Below are positions 37,743 to 48,454 of a stretch of DNA of 64,000 bases, piece after piece. Under the pieces are notes generated by a model. That model did no database searches. It saw nothing but the letters and a program-made list of their open reading frames with translations, and was not told where the DNA came from. Origin of the DNA: Spongilla lacustris (taxonomy: Eukaryota > Porifera > Demospongiae > Spongillida > Spongillidae). The first letter of the stretch is position 1, and each line of letters opens with the position of its first letter. The translations under genes were made by a program, and so were the position numbers. The DNA lies in the NCBI GenBank assembly GCA_949361645.1, contig OX442429.1:4567147-4631146 (forward strand). Direction: 5' to 3'.

Positions 37743-39006
37743 GAAATACGAATGTTAAGGTGTACTGCTTTCTAATTAGAGTATACAATAAACGAAGCGA
37801 TTTTTTTTCTTCCCATAATTGTACCTTCTTTGAATCGTCAAAAAACGTTGTACTATATGTACCATGAAACTTTCAGGACGATCTGATGATGCGCAATGGC
37901 TCATTTTCAGCCCGCCATTGAATGTGTGACAACTATCGTATTACATGTCACATTAAGATAGAATTTGGTATTCTTAGTGTGTAATCAAGCCTCTGTGAGA
38001 AGATGTGATTGTTTTATTTAAAACACTGTTTTGTGTGAAATTATGTAATTTATTCTACCTTCGGGTAATGCAATCATGCCTTTTTTTGATGATACTTTCT
38101 CCGTACCTTCTTCTAAACACTGTGCATAGTTTCATTGATCTATTGGTGTTATAATGTGCAAGTTTCAGAATTTTTGGACTATGCGCAATATTTTATTTTT
38201 GCTGGAGACCACGTTATTGAATAGCGGGACATTATTGCGTGTGCGTGCCTTCTGTAATGGTGCTACTCGAGTCTAGTTGGGAATACATACAATGTTCGTT
38301 TCGCAGATGTTGGTTTACCTAGACTTCTAGCATCAGTAGCTTTATGAGTTATGACTAGCCATAATACATTCAATTCCTTTTCAAATTGGTCAAGGACTTA
38401 GAAGAACTTATTTAGGCCTATAAAGATGATATAAATGAAGATATAAAAGAGCACGTGTTATGCATCTGCACTCTAAAGTTGTACATGTATGCTCAAACTG
38501 CTACCTCAGTAGCTTATATATTGAACTTGAGTAACATTCCTTAGAGTCAGAATATTGAAGTATTCATTTGTATAAGTTGTGCAAAACAATACTGAAGTAC
38601 ATTTAAAAAAAAAACTTGACTAGAGATTGGGAGGGTATTGTGCAACTCCTAAGTGAAATTCATATTCTGTTGACAACTATAATATCATATTGGAGTGCTC
38701 ATGAATTGGAAGACGAAAGTTAAGATGATACCTTAACTTTAGATAAAGTGTTAGCTGATATTGTGCATCATAACCTAGTTATTAAATTATGGTGTTGCAG
38801 AAATTCCAGTAAGTATTTATGTTCATTCTACAAATGTGTATTCTGTGTGTAAGTCTACAATTTTATGTTTATGATTTGAAAGTTTCGAATGAAGATTTTA
38901 AAAGACAATAAAGATATGACAATTTGAAGATCGGCGTCATAGCGATCACAGTTTTTGTAATTTTACCGCATTGGTCGCTATACATTGTACATTGTCTTTT
39001 CGGTAC
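37743..39006. other. AT-rich duplicated sequence without recognised gene
   Basis: Ancestral sequence of the inverted duplication upstream of the trefoil gene; its counterpart is in 58368-60960. No convincing exon. Both copies retain similar A/T-rich composition. Confidence 0.5.
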
Positions 39007-40011
39007 TTAATGTCTATTGTCCTGAATGTCCACCCGGGGGTACAATTGGATACCCGGGTGGACAGCAAAAAAAGTTTTTGCCGTTCGGGGACCTAGTTGG
39101 TACTGGCTTATAGAACAAGGATCGGGCCGAGATAAGTAAGGCTTAAATCCTTTTGGTATTCATAAAACGAGCCGTGCTAGCGGACCTATCCATTACGCTC
39201 CGTGCGGTACATTACGAGCTACGGAAGGTACGTTTTTTTTTTTTTTTTTGCCAACGTTCATACAGGAAAATAGTTGTTTCTCTGGACTAGTGCACGTGTT
39301 TTTCAAGCAAAGGCGATTGAGAGCTTCCAGCTGTCTGTTTAGGCCTATATGTTTAAAAGGACATGTACGCGACTGTCGCGTATACATGTAGACTAGCCAA
39401 AATCAAAATGGCAAAATGGCTCAATACGTGTCTGAGAGCTAAAATAAGCTTGGCTGGCTAACAGTACGATTGGAGAGGGTTGTTCTTTGTTCAAAGCGAC
39501 GCAGTAGTCATTTTCAGGGCCATACAATACAATTCTGGCCTAGTATCCATGCACGCCACTCGCGCACATACATCAATACATGTTCATGTATAAATCAGTC
39601 CCTCCCACTTTTCGTAGTACATGTACATGCATGTAGCTAGACGTAAGTTTTTTCAACGTTTTATAGTACTACATATAGTACTAGTACATATACAGTGTAC
39701 GTTGTACTATTAATGTTACTACCAAATTTTACGGACGACAAGTAGTATTGAAAACGGTGCGCAGGTAGTTACATACTCTCAAAGATGCCATCAAAAAACC
39801 TCTAAAGCAAAATGACCACATTTTAGGTAAGATCAAAAAAATTATGAACAGAAAAGGGGTCATTCAGAAAGTGGTTGCTGAAGGCACAATTTCCAAGTAC
39901 CATGTCCTATTCGAGGGTGTAATATAAGTCAGATTTTGCACCTCATGCAGTGCAAGGATCGATTACAACGTATTTGCATGTGGAAACTAACTAAGGTTGA
40001 TACCCGCAGGA

Positions 40012-42178
40012 TTCTAAACCACTAGAAGTGACTTCTAGAGCCATTCAATGTGACCCAGCATTCCTCCCACATTCACCGCAACAAGTGAAGCAAGCATTTA
40101 TTGCTGCAGGTAAGTCTTTTTGTGATAGTGGAGCTAGTGGGAAGGGGCATAGATAATTTCTAAACTATATATGGTGGGGGCTATGCACTTTATTATTAAC
40201 TGCATAGGCTATACAATACTACTGAAGAAATGTTCTATGGTTCTACATCAGGTGGAGGTGAGGCCGGTTTAGAAGCAGCCATCTCACTTGGAGCTGTCAT
40301 ACAGTTGGCACCTCCATGCAGTACAGTTGCCTGCAACATGTCGTCCTCTAGAGGTTTTGATGTTACCAGCATCTAATTTTGATGAAGAGGGAGAGCAAGG
40401 AAATACTCAGGGAGCAGTCCAAGACACCAGCATTGATGACGGCGATGAATCTGGTACAGAAGACCAACCAATGTTTGATGACATCCCTGATGCAAGTATG
40501 CAACAGCTCCTTGGAACTGGAAATACTGTTCCAGAGGATGATGCAACAAATCCTCTGATAGCCCATGGACTGAAGTGGACACTAGAAGAATGCATTTCAA
40601 TGGACGTATATGCAGGGATCAGCCAAAGAATACTATCATCAACTTCCCCAATGGAGTAGTTCCTGATTTTGGAAATTTCTATTCCATTTGGAAGTTGTTG
40701 TTTCCTTATGACATATGCCCGATTGTGTTCAGAACACATCCCTCCTGTTGGAGATGGGAGGGCTGCCACCAACAACCTCAACTGAAATGGAGAAGTGGTT
40801 TGGCATAACCTTTGCAAGGAGAACAAGGCCGTGACCTGTGGCAGACTGAGATGCATGTTGAAAGTTGTTGCTTGCCTGCTGCATTTGGCACAAGGTTTGG
40901 TATGTCCCGTAACAGGTATGATGCTATTCTTTCTTGCTTGCGGTTTGGCAAATTCTCTGATCTGGAACTACTGCATAACCCTTGGCTACCAGTGCAATGC
41001 TTCATTGATGCTTTCTATACCAACAGAACAAAAGTTGCCAGTCCTGGCACATTTATTCTGTTGGATGAAATAATGAGTTCCTGGCTGGGTCTGGAGGCTG
41101 ACTATTCTTTGAATGGCATACCACACAAAACCAAGATAAAGCGAAAACCAAAGGGTGTTGGGGTAGAGCTAAAGGCACTTATAGACTGTAAGAGTTCAAT
41201 AATGATGCGTCTTGAGCGCTTTGCGTCAGTGCAGCAAACTTTATGAACAGGAATATGGCTCTGGAACAGCTGTAACTTTACGCATGTCAGCTCCATGGCA
41301 TGGTAAAGCACATATTGTTATCGCAGACAGTGCATTCAGTTCTGTAGCCACAGCAATAGCCTTGAAACAGCACGGTACATACTTTTTTGGCATAGTGAAA
41401 ACAGCCCATAAAATGTATCCAAAGCAATTCATGGGAACTCATGACTTTTCCAAAAGGGGTGATCATTTTCCCCTCAGTGCAAATATGCAGGGCCACCAGT
41501 TATTTGCTTTTGGATGGTTGGATGGCAAGAGGAAAGACCTGGTGTCCACTTGTGGCAAAACACTTCCAAGTACTCCTGCAACACGTACACGCCAGGAGGT
41601 GGTGGTTTCAGCCGATAAAGGGGTCGGTACTCGTCCTTATCTACGCACAACACCTCGCTGCAACATTGTTGCCTCCTACTTTGACAACTTCCATTTCATA
41701 GATGTGCATGATCACGTGTGTCAAGGCATATTGAAGTTGGAGCAGCACTGGCTGACACGAAACTGGGTGTACAGGGTCCTTTCAACATTGTTTGGAGTGA
41801 CAGTAACACTGAGATTGCTACTATGCATCCAGATATATTCATCCAGCAGAAATGTCAGGAATTGATTTTCGTGAGTATGTAGACAGATTGGCATACCAGT
41901 TAATCAATAGTGATATCTATGGTGTTAGGACAAGTGCTTATTCTAATGAACAGGAATCGGTTCATGCTAGAAATGGTCAAGCCATTCACACCCTCAAACC
42001 CCTGTACACTCTGCCAGCATATGGTGAGAAGAAAAGAAAATGTGCGGAGTCAACATCAATATGCAACTATCGTGCAAGACGACACTGCATTGTCTGTAGC
42101 AAAAAGGCAGCATTTTTCTGTGCCACCTCATGGTTATTTCCACCACATCTCTTCACTGTACTGAAAGAAGCTGTCTGA
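40012..42178 (+). pseudogene. piggyBac transposase (PGBD/DDE_Tnp_1_7-like), frameshifted
   Basis: Plus-strand segments in order: LPHSPQQVKQAFIAA with a GTAAGT donor (about 40060-40110); an acidic segment (40351-40575) ending NPLIAHGLKWTLEECISMDV; MSRNRYDAILSCLRFGKFSD; FILLDEIMSSWLGLEADYSL; NGIPHKTKIKRKPKGVGVEL; HIVIADSAFSSVATAIALKQ; HGTYFFGIVKTAHKMYPKQF; NIVASYFDNFHFIDVHDHVC; then a Cys-rich tail with CNYRARRHCIVC..KKAAFFC. FILLDE, VIADSAF and the late HDH region are where the piggyBac catalytic aspartates lie. The tail is the typical C-terminal zinc-binding region. At least three frame changes (near 40660, 40800 and 41230) and in-frame stops show that it is dead. The family catalyses seamless cut-and-paste at TTAA. 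Confidence 0.85.
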
Positions 42179-42663
42179 ACTCAATCCATATCTATCATGT
42201 ATCCTTTTTTTGTATATATGTATCACGTGAGAGTGGGAGGTGTACACTCCTTACTTAAAACTTTTAGCACAGCTAGTATCTCTGCTTTTAGGTACACCTC
42301 CTGACCTACTACTGAGTACATATAACTCACCAGCATGGCCTAGCCCTAACAATGACTTCTGCGTAACATTTGTTCTTGTCAGAACCTCAATCGTACCGTT
42401 AGCAAATCTTATTCTACCTCTCTAGCCTCTATAGGACACAAAAGTTATAATTGTGCACGTGCATGCTACAGCCTACTCAACCCCATTTAAAAAAAAAAAA
42501 AAAAAAACAGAGCTGGAATCTCTCGATCGCCTTTGGTGACACACTATAGTTAAGCAAAGCAGGTACTTGCTGTTGAACTGTCCAAACGCTAGCAAAAAAC
42601 ACCTTCCGTAGCTCGTACAATGTACCGCGCTAGCACGGCTCGTTTTACGGGTATCGAAAGGAT

Positions 42664-43214
42664 TTAACGATAGGTCGACCACTACATGTAGGCGCGTTAA
42701 CCTACATGTAGGCGTTGCAAATCGCGTTATTCCAAACAATGAACAAATAGCCAACGCTTGAAATAAGCCTAATCAGTACAGCAAAGAGGGATACTTGCAA
42801 GGTGGCGTCAGAAAACAACGCCAGCTACTACGTACGCTCTGGTTCGGACACGCCCCTCTTTTACTCAAGTTGTTCTAATTTTCTCAAAACTTTGCTATAA
42901 GCTTTTTCGTTGTTTAGACAGCTATTTTTTGACCTCTTGTCGCCAAACACACGCGATTTCCAACTTTTATGCCATCCGCCATCAAGATCGTAGGCAATTT
43001 TTATACGCTCCTCCATCTCGATCGAATATTTACAGAGCCGATGGTTTAAGAGTCTCCGAATCGATTTAAAAATGAAGCCCAATGGTTTAGTGGCCCATTA
43101 TAAGAGCTGAAAGTTTTATGCGCCATTCAATGCGAGGACCAGAGGTCGCAATATAACGCCTACTAAAACCACGTTTTTCGCCTACATGTAGGCGTGCGGT
43201 CAATCTATCATTAA
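42664..43214. mobile_element. TTAA-flanked MITE, copy 1, nested in the piggyBac TIR
   Basis: TTAA at 42664-42667 and 43211-43214 flank inverted ends CGATAGGTCGACC and GGTCAATCTATCA (inverted TGATAGATTGACC). Subterminal CCTACATGTAGGCG palindromes occur at both sides. The matching place in the left piggyBac TIR reads GGCTTAAATCC (39140-39150) without the insert, a paralogous empty site. A minus frame of 73 codons (43082-42861, MGFIFKSIRRLLNHRLCKYS) is open here but disrupted in copy 2. Confidence 0.9.
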
Positions 43215-43711
43215 GCCCTATATGCCAGTACCGTTAAATGCAATTAGGCTCCTTCCATGACCAAACGGCAAAAACTTTTTTTTGCTGTCCCACCGGGTGG
43301 ACATTCAGGACAATAGACATTAACGGTCTGTTTCTCCATGCAGTTAGGAAAAAGCTACAGAATATATAAAAGCAGTTTTGAAAACCATTAAGTATGCTCT
43401 TTACACTGGTTCATGTAATTACGCGCGAATGTTTGTTTGAATTTTTTTTTGTCAAGTACCTAGTTACGGGCTAAACCCCGCAACTTAAAAACCCGTGAAG
43501 GAAAGGTCGGTTATCATGTACGGCCTAGGTATTTATCAAAAAGTCATGTGAAAGAGTTGCTCTACGAGACTCAGCTGGTTACGAACAGACCATATTAGGC
43601 TAGTATTTTTAGGTGTTCGACAAAATGGGCTTTAAAAAGTCGTCTCATTTCACGGAAGCGGTGTTGATATTGATTCCAGGAATCATGAGTGAAATCATAA
43701 GTAACAACACG

Positions 43712-43998
43712 CAAACACGACCATATATGGTAAATTCAATTTTTTAAATTTATTTATTTATTTATTTTGCAGCCCTCACGATCGACACAAGCTGTGAAAA
43801 CATTGGCATGAACCGAATGTGTGTGTTCTTTAATTTTCACAGCATGTACGTGGCGTGGCTAAACGTCAAATCCCCTATCAAGTCAAACTGCGCATGCTTA
43901 GCACGCCGGTCAAATAATCATTCGTGCCCATGTATTCACAGCTTGTGTCGTGAGGGCTGCAATTTACCGTATATGCATGGTCGTGTTTACGCTTGTGC
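43712..43998. repeat. Inverted repeat upstream of the trefoil gene
   Basis: Arms CAAACACGACCATATATGGT...GCAGCCCTCACG..CACAAGCTGTG (43712-43798) and the reverse complement at about 43934-44000. The same structure is present upstream of the paralogue (about 57175-57440). It may be a promoter-proximal MITE or a structured regulatory element. Confidence 0.7.
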
Positions 43999-44038
43999 AC
44001 CCACCCATGCATAACACTATTCGCATTGTATTTAAAGC

Positions 44039-44046
44039 TATAAAAA
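44039..44046 (+). promoter_or_regulatory. TATA box of the two-domain trefoil gene
   Basis: TATAAAAA lies 41 bp upstream of the ATG at 44087, leaving about 15-20 nt of 5-prime UTR if transcription starts 25-30 bp downstream. The motif is conserved in the paralogue (TTTTTTATA at 57121-57129 on the opposite strand). Confidence 0.6.
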
Positions 44047-44086
44047 GTGGGAGTTAGCGAAGCCAATAGTAACTACTGCATTAGCC

Positions 44087-44983
44087 ATGCTCATCAGGGT
44101 TAAGGGAGGAACTGGAGGTCATCGCGTTATCCTCAGCTGCACAGCTGATGGAGGCAAGGTGGACCTGTATCACGTGGACGACAGCTCGGGGCGGCAAAAA
44201 TGGCACCTGGAACCTACCGGTCAGGGCAACTATCGCATCCTTGTCGGCGGAGGCGTTCAACACGGGCGGAAGTACCTTAGCTGCACCGATGACGGCAGCA
44301 AGGTGGACCTGTACACGGTTGACGACGGGTCTGGTCGACAGCGGTGGGTAGTAGAGAATCATGGTGATTACTGTACTATCCGGGTAGCCGGCGGAGTGCA
44401 CAATGGCCGCGTTTACCTCAGTTGTACCGCTGACGGCAGTAAGGTTGACCTGTGGATGCAGGACGACGCATCTGGGCGCCAGCGATGGGAAATACATGAT
44501 CCTGCTGTGCCCCCTAGCAAGCATTGGTTCCTCCATCCGATCTTGCCGATATGCAGGAAACACTCTCAGGTCCGAGTGAAGGGCGGAACCTTCGGAGGCC
44601 GCATTTTCCTCAGCTGCACTGCTGATGGCGCCAAAGTGGACCTTTTCACCACGGATGATAACTCGGGACGACAGAAGTGGGTTTTTGAGCCTACTGGTTA
44701 TGGCGACTATCGCATTGTTGTTAGCAACGGCGTTCACTCTGGGCGAAGGTACCTCAGCTGCACTCCTGATGGCGCCAAGGTTGATTTGTGGACAACTGAC
44801 GACGGTTCTGGTCGACAGCGGTGGGTGGTTACTAACTTTGGTGACTTTGTCACGATCAGGGTGGCAGGTGGAGTCCACTCCGGACGTGTGTTCCTCAGCT
44901 GTAGTGCTGACGGTTCCGTAGTCGATCTGTGGACTGTGGATGATGGATCTGGACGCCAGCGGTGGGAACTTTTCCCTCACTAA
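44087..44983 (+). CDS. Beta-trefoil-like repeat protein, two units, intronless
   Basis: A 298-codon uninterrupted frame starting MLIRVKGGTGGHRVILSCTA. It consists of six repeats of about 45-48 residues with the pattern (G)GR.(Y/F)LSC..DG..VDL(W/Y/F)..DD.SGRQ(R/K)W..., arranged as two sets of three (residues about 1-143 and 162-298), separated by a linker AVPPSKHWFLHPILPICRKH. Three-fold repeats ending in Q-x-W are characteristic of beta-trefoil proteins (ricin-B-type lectins, fascin/hisactophilin-like folds), usually carbohydrate or protein binding. No signal peptide is visible, so cytosolic or non-classically secreted. The TATA box at 44039 supports this ATG. The paralogue in the opposite arm has only one unit. 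Exact ligand and role are unknown; I did not recognise a named family with certainty. Confidence 0.8.
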   Translation: MLIRVKGGTGGHRVILSCTADGGKVDLYHVDDSSGRQKWHLEPTGQGNYRILVGGGVQHGRKYLSCTDDGSKVDLYTVDDGSGRQRWVVENHGDYCTIRVAGGVHNGRVYLSCTADGSKVDLWMQDDASGRQRWEIHDPAVPPSKHWFLHPILPICRKHSQVRVKGGTFGGRIFLSCTADGAKVDLFTTDDNSGRQKWVFEPTGYGDYRIVVSNGVHSGRRYLSCTPDGAKVDLWTTDDGSGRQRWVVTNFGDFVTIRVAGGVHSGRVFLSCSADGSVVDLWTVDDGSGRQRWELFPH

Positions 44984-45159
44984 AGACGATTGACTATACC
45001 TTGTAAAGCGTAGAATTTACGGCTGCTCTACATTTTAGAGTTGTGTACATCAGTGTACAGCCCTGCATTAGCTCTTGTGTTCTGTTTTGCAAAATTTTTA
45101 CGCAAGCATTTTAGTACCAGCTGAATTCACGTATTGCAAATTGCGCTAATTATCCGGGC

Positions 45160-45200
45160 CCAGGGAAAAGGGGGGGGGGGGGGGGGGGCAGGCTTCGGAT
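45160..45200. repeat. Poly-G tract
   Basis: About 18 G preceded by CCGGGCCCAGGGAAAAG. It may be the edge of the hAT element whose coding remains start downstream, but no TIR pair was confirmed. Confidence 0.6.
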
Positions 45201-45544
45201 GCTGATGTACGATCAATATGACAGAGACTTTGGAGAGCTCCGATCCGTGCAAATCGATCTATTATTGTATGATCGCATAGCGAAGAGTACTGTAGTCTGA
45301 CGTAGCCACACCCTTGTGCTTTGCGGAGACTTTGCCATACCGAATCTGTTCTGTATCTGAGCTGAAAAAAAAATTATACGTTATACGAGGAATGAACAAA
45401 CGGCATTCCATAGATGTCATAAATGATCCATCGTTACTTTCATTTGGGTCTGCATGGGTAAGAGACTGCTTTGCATGGAAAGATCTGTGGCTCCCCAGCT
45501 TCGATCTGTTATAGTGCAGTTTTAGATCCACTCATAATTACTTT

Positions 45545-46642
45545 CTTTGGCACAGTTAAGCAGGTGTACGTCTTCTTCTCTGGGTCTACAATTCGGTGGA
45601 AAAAGATGGAAGAAAAGCTTTACTTTACTGTGAAGTGAGAGTCAGACACACGGTGGAGTGCGAGGGAATCAGCCGTTCGTGTTATTGCTCAATCGTATGA
45701 TGACATCATTGAGCTGCTTCAGGAAATGAGTGATGATGCGCTGCAGTCTGTTGATACCAGAGAGAAAGCTGGAACTCTACTTAATAGTCTTCTGACGCTC
45801 TCCTTTGTTTGCTTTCTTATCCTTTGGGAGCAAGTCCTGCACAAGAATAATGTTGTCCAGAAACGTTTACAATCTCCAAGGATGAATTTGAGAGAGGCAG
45901 CGGCTGATATGGACTCACTGATAGATCACTTTATCAACAAGCGTTCAGAGCTGTGTCGGAATGCTATAGACAGACAAGGGATTAAATGTGGCTGCAGAAT
46001 GGGGCATACCAACAGAAAGACGCATCAGACGAAAAATGAAAATGGATGGTGAGAAGGCAACTGGTGCCGGCCTGACGCTGATTGAAGAGATTGACAGAGT
46101 CATGAAGCTGTCTTTGTGCAGGAGATACGTGACAGAAGCAAACGTCTTCAAGACTTAAACTCCAAGTTTGGATTCCTCCTGGATGTGCAGTCACTCATCG
46201 CCAGTGAAGATGTCAACGAAGATTCTGCTGCCACACTGTGTCGATTTTGCCATTGCATACGAAGGTGCATGATGTTGATGCCAGTTCCTTGCTACTGGAA
46301 ATCATGGACTGTCGGATGTTGATAAAGAAAAGGCCTAGTTCTGAAGTTCCATCAACTCCTGAAGAACTTCTCAAATTCACAATACAGTATGGGAAAGACG
46401 TCTTTCCAAATCTACGTACTTCATTGCAAATTTTGCTAACCATCTCAGCCTCTGTGGCAAGCTGTGAAAGATCGTTCAGCAAGCTAAAGCTGATAAAAAT
46501 GTACTTGCGATCAACGATGTGTCAGGAGCGTTTGAGTAATTTAGCCATACTGTCCGTCGAGAAAGACACGTTTAACTCTATTAATTTTGATTCAATCATC
46601 GACCAGTTCGCCGAAAAAAAGGCGCGCAAAGCCACTATGTAG
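45545..46642 (+). pseudogene. hAT-superfamily transposase (ZMYM-like), decayed
   Basis: Plus-strand segments: VYVFFSGSTIRWKKMEEK, ESDTRWSARESAVRVIAQSY, DDIIELLQEMSDDALQS, LLNSLLTLSFVCFLILWEQV, RSPRMNLREAAADMDSLIDH-type helices, MKMDGEKATGAGLTL, then RPSSEVPSTPEELLKFTIQY, LLTISASVASCERSFSKLKL and YLRSTMCQERLSNLAILSVE. SDTRW and the C-terminal A(S)CERSFSxLKLIKxYLRSTMxQERLxxLAxLxxE block are the classic hAT transposase core and dimerisation domain. Stops and frameshifts (near 45637, 45990, 46090 and 46158) show it is inactive. It lies in the spacer between duplication arms. Confidence 0.8.
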
Positions 46643-47980
46643 GTGTGACACTGAAGAACAAAATTCTTCTTTCTTTTGCACATGTATACACTCACTGCAC
46701 AATCTTTTACTGTATATAAGTATATGTATAATAAATCTATATAACCATGTTAAACCATCTAACATATGGAGAAATTGCCCATACATAGGCGGACATTTAG
46801 CAATTTTTTTCAAATTGATTTTTAAACACATGTACTAAGTACGATAAATCAGTCTGATTGTGAATCTGTAATTTATAGATTTATATCATGAGCCATTCTT
46901 GTACAAAAATCAAGACAAAAAATTAATTTCTACCGCACTAATTTATTCGTGAAGTAGACATGTTACGTAACATTTATTAACAATTATGTCATTTATCAAT
47001 AATGTTTTTAATTAATGGCCTAGCTCACGAGACGCATACAAAGCCGATGACGTATTACTCATACTAAGTAAATAAAAGTAATTGTAGCTCCCGTAAACAC
47101 AGATTGAACACGCACCGCAGATGACCGAAAGCCTTAGGGATGATGTCGGCTTCGTCCAAAGTGGCCGGTCCGCAATTACTAGTAGTTCACGATGGGAGAC
47201 CGTCGGAGTCCCAACTCCCAACATGTCATCATATACTCAGTATGCTGATCCGCCATGCATATTTACCCATTCTTTCAATATTGGTGAAGCGTCCGTTGTG
47301 CACGTCACGCCACCAGCACTTTTTATGCCACCTTTCTATGCAGCAATACATTATTGCCATGAAGCCTCGATCGTGCGGGCAACATATCGTAAAAGCAGCG
47401 ATACTTCCTATGATATATGCTATTACATTTATAGTTTCTCTTAGCCCCTTCCGTAGTCAATCATCGACTCAATGTGATATGAGAGATGTAAACGATGGGC
47501 GGACCGGGTTTCTCTAGAGCCGAACAGCTAGAACCCGTACTTACACGTTTATTTCATGTCAAGATATCGAACTTCTTATAGGTTAATACATTTACCGTAG
47601 TGATCAGGTCGACGGGTCATGCTGCCCTTCCCCACCACTGAGTTACGTTTACAAATTAATTGACAATAACCACAAAGACCCTGCTGCTCTTCTTCCTCAT
47701 CGGATGGCTATCACAGTTACAAGCAAGTCTAGTGTCATATGATGAGCACCAAACAAAACAAAAAAAGATAAGTGCCTAAGTAGCATCATAGATACTTGAT
47801 GGTAGCACATCTCCGTGAAAACAGTTGCAAACAGACATTTAAACAAATTCGCAGCTCCTGATATTGAAACCTAGAGGAAAAAAGTGATGGTTATGCATCA
47901 GAACAAATGCCCCTACCATAAAACCAAAGCCCCTCAGCATCATGCACAAAGCACACTCCTATAAGTCCAGGTACATGTAC
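46643..47980. other. No gene recognised
   Basis: AT-rich. A minus-strand open segment with DEEEEQQGLCGYCQLICKRN (about 47660-47720) is noted, but it has no clear exon boundaries. A plus frame at 47121-47444 has no recognisable domain. Confidence 0.4.
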
Positions 47981-47984
47981 ATTA

Positions 47985-48260
47985 CATGTACATGTAGTTT
48001 GAAGGGAATACATGTAGACAAAAGACACAAGTAATTTTCAGTACTCAGGTAGGTACATGTAGGTCTATGTAGGTCCATGTAAGGGTTTATGCAGGGTATA
48101 GGTCTATGTAGGTCCATGTAGGGTTCATGCAGGGTAGGTCTATGTAGGTCCATGTAAGGGTTCATGCAGGGTAGGCCTAAGGTCCATATAGGGTAGGCCT
48201 ATGTAGGTCCATGTAAGGGTTCATGTATTATGTAGGTCCATGTAGGAGGTAGGTCTACAT
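47985..48260. repeat. About 35-40-bp minisatellite
   Basis: Repeats of GTAGGTCTATGTAGGTCCAT and GTAAGGGTTCATGCAGGGTA with variable spacing, about six copies. Confidence 0.85.
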
Positions 48261-48454
48261 GTAGCTTCAGGGCAGGCAAGGTAGATGGGCCTCTAACATC
48301 AGATAAGGTTGTGGGTTCCCCTTTCAAGTTTATTATATTCACAGCACAGACCATGGGCAGATTTTAAGATTAAAAGTACGTATGTATGACAAAAGCCTTC
48401 AGTATTCTGGTACATGTACATGTAGGAGCGTGTATGGGCTGGGTTTTTTTTAAA

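Larger units (their letters stand above)
39007..43323 (+). mobile_element. piggyBac-family transposon, decayed, with nested MITE
   Basis: TTAA target sites at 39007-39010 and 43320-43323 bound inverted termini starting TGTCTATTGTCCTGAATGTC (39011) and its reverse complement ending at 43319. Terminal homology extends inward about 230 bp (39011-39240 versus 42590-42663 plus 43215-43319), so the TIRs are long. The element encodes a broken piggyBac transposase on the plus strand and carries a TTAA MITE in its right TIR. TTAA duplication is the hallmark of piggyBac. The uninterrupted duplication arm at 57793-57796/58364-58367 shows the same TTAA in the host sequence. Confidence 0.9.
36213..44556. 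repeat. Large inverted duplication, left arm
   Basis: Matches the reverse complement of 56622-62932 across 36213-36580, 37736-39006 and 43324-44556. The intervals between are insertions specific to this arm (36587-37735 and 39007-43323). Landmarks: ACTCGACAGGTAAGACAC at the outer end; CAGGACGATCTGATGATGCG near 37873; GATCGGCGTCATAGCGAT near 38929; the beta-trefoil gene promoter and first domain at the inner end. Visible divergence is several percent with small indels, older than the CD225 duplication. Confidence 0.88.

Noticed and set aside
44081..44980. 299-codon minus frame opposite the trefoil gene
   Set aside because: Antisense shadow of the repeat gene; the plus frame has the repeat periodicity, Q-x-W motifs and TATA box.
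47121..47517. Two overlapping 107- and 125-codon plus frames
   Set aside because: No recognisable domain, overlapping frames in the same strand, no splice or promoter support.
47640..47740. Minus segment DEEEEQQGLCGYCQLICKRN as the RING exon of the RNF113A-like gene
   Set aside because: An acidic stretch then C-x2-C is suggestive, but the residues after it do not follow the RNF113A RING pattern and exon boundaries are not clear.
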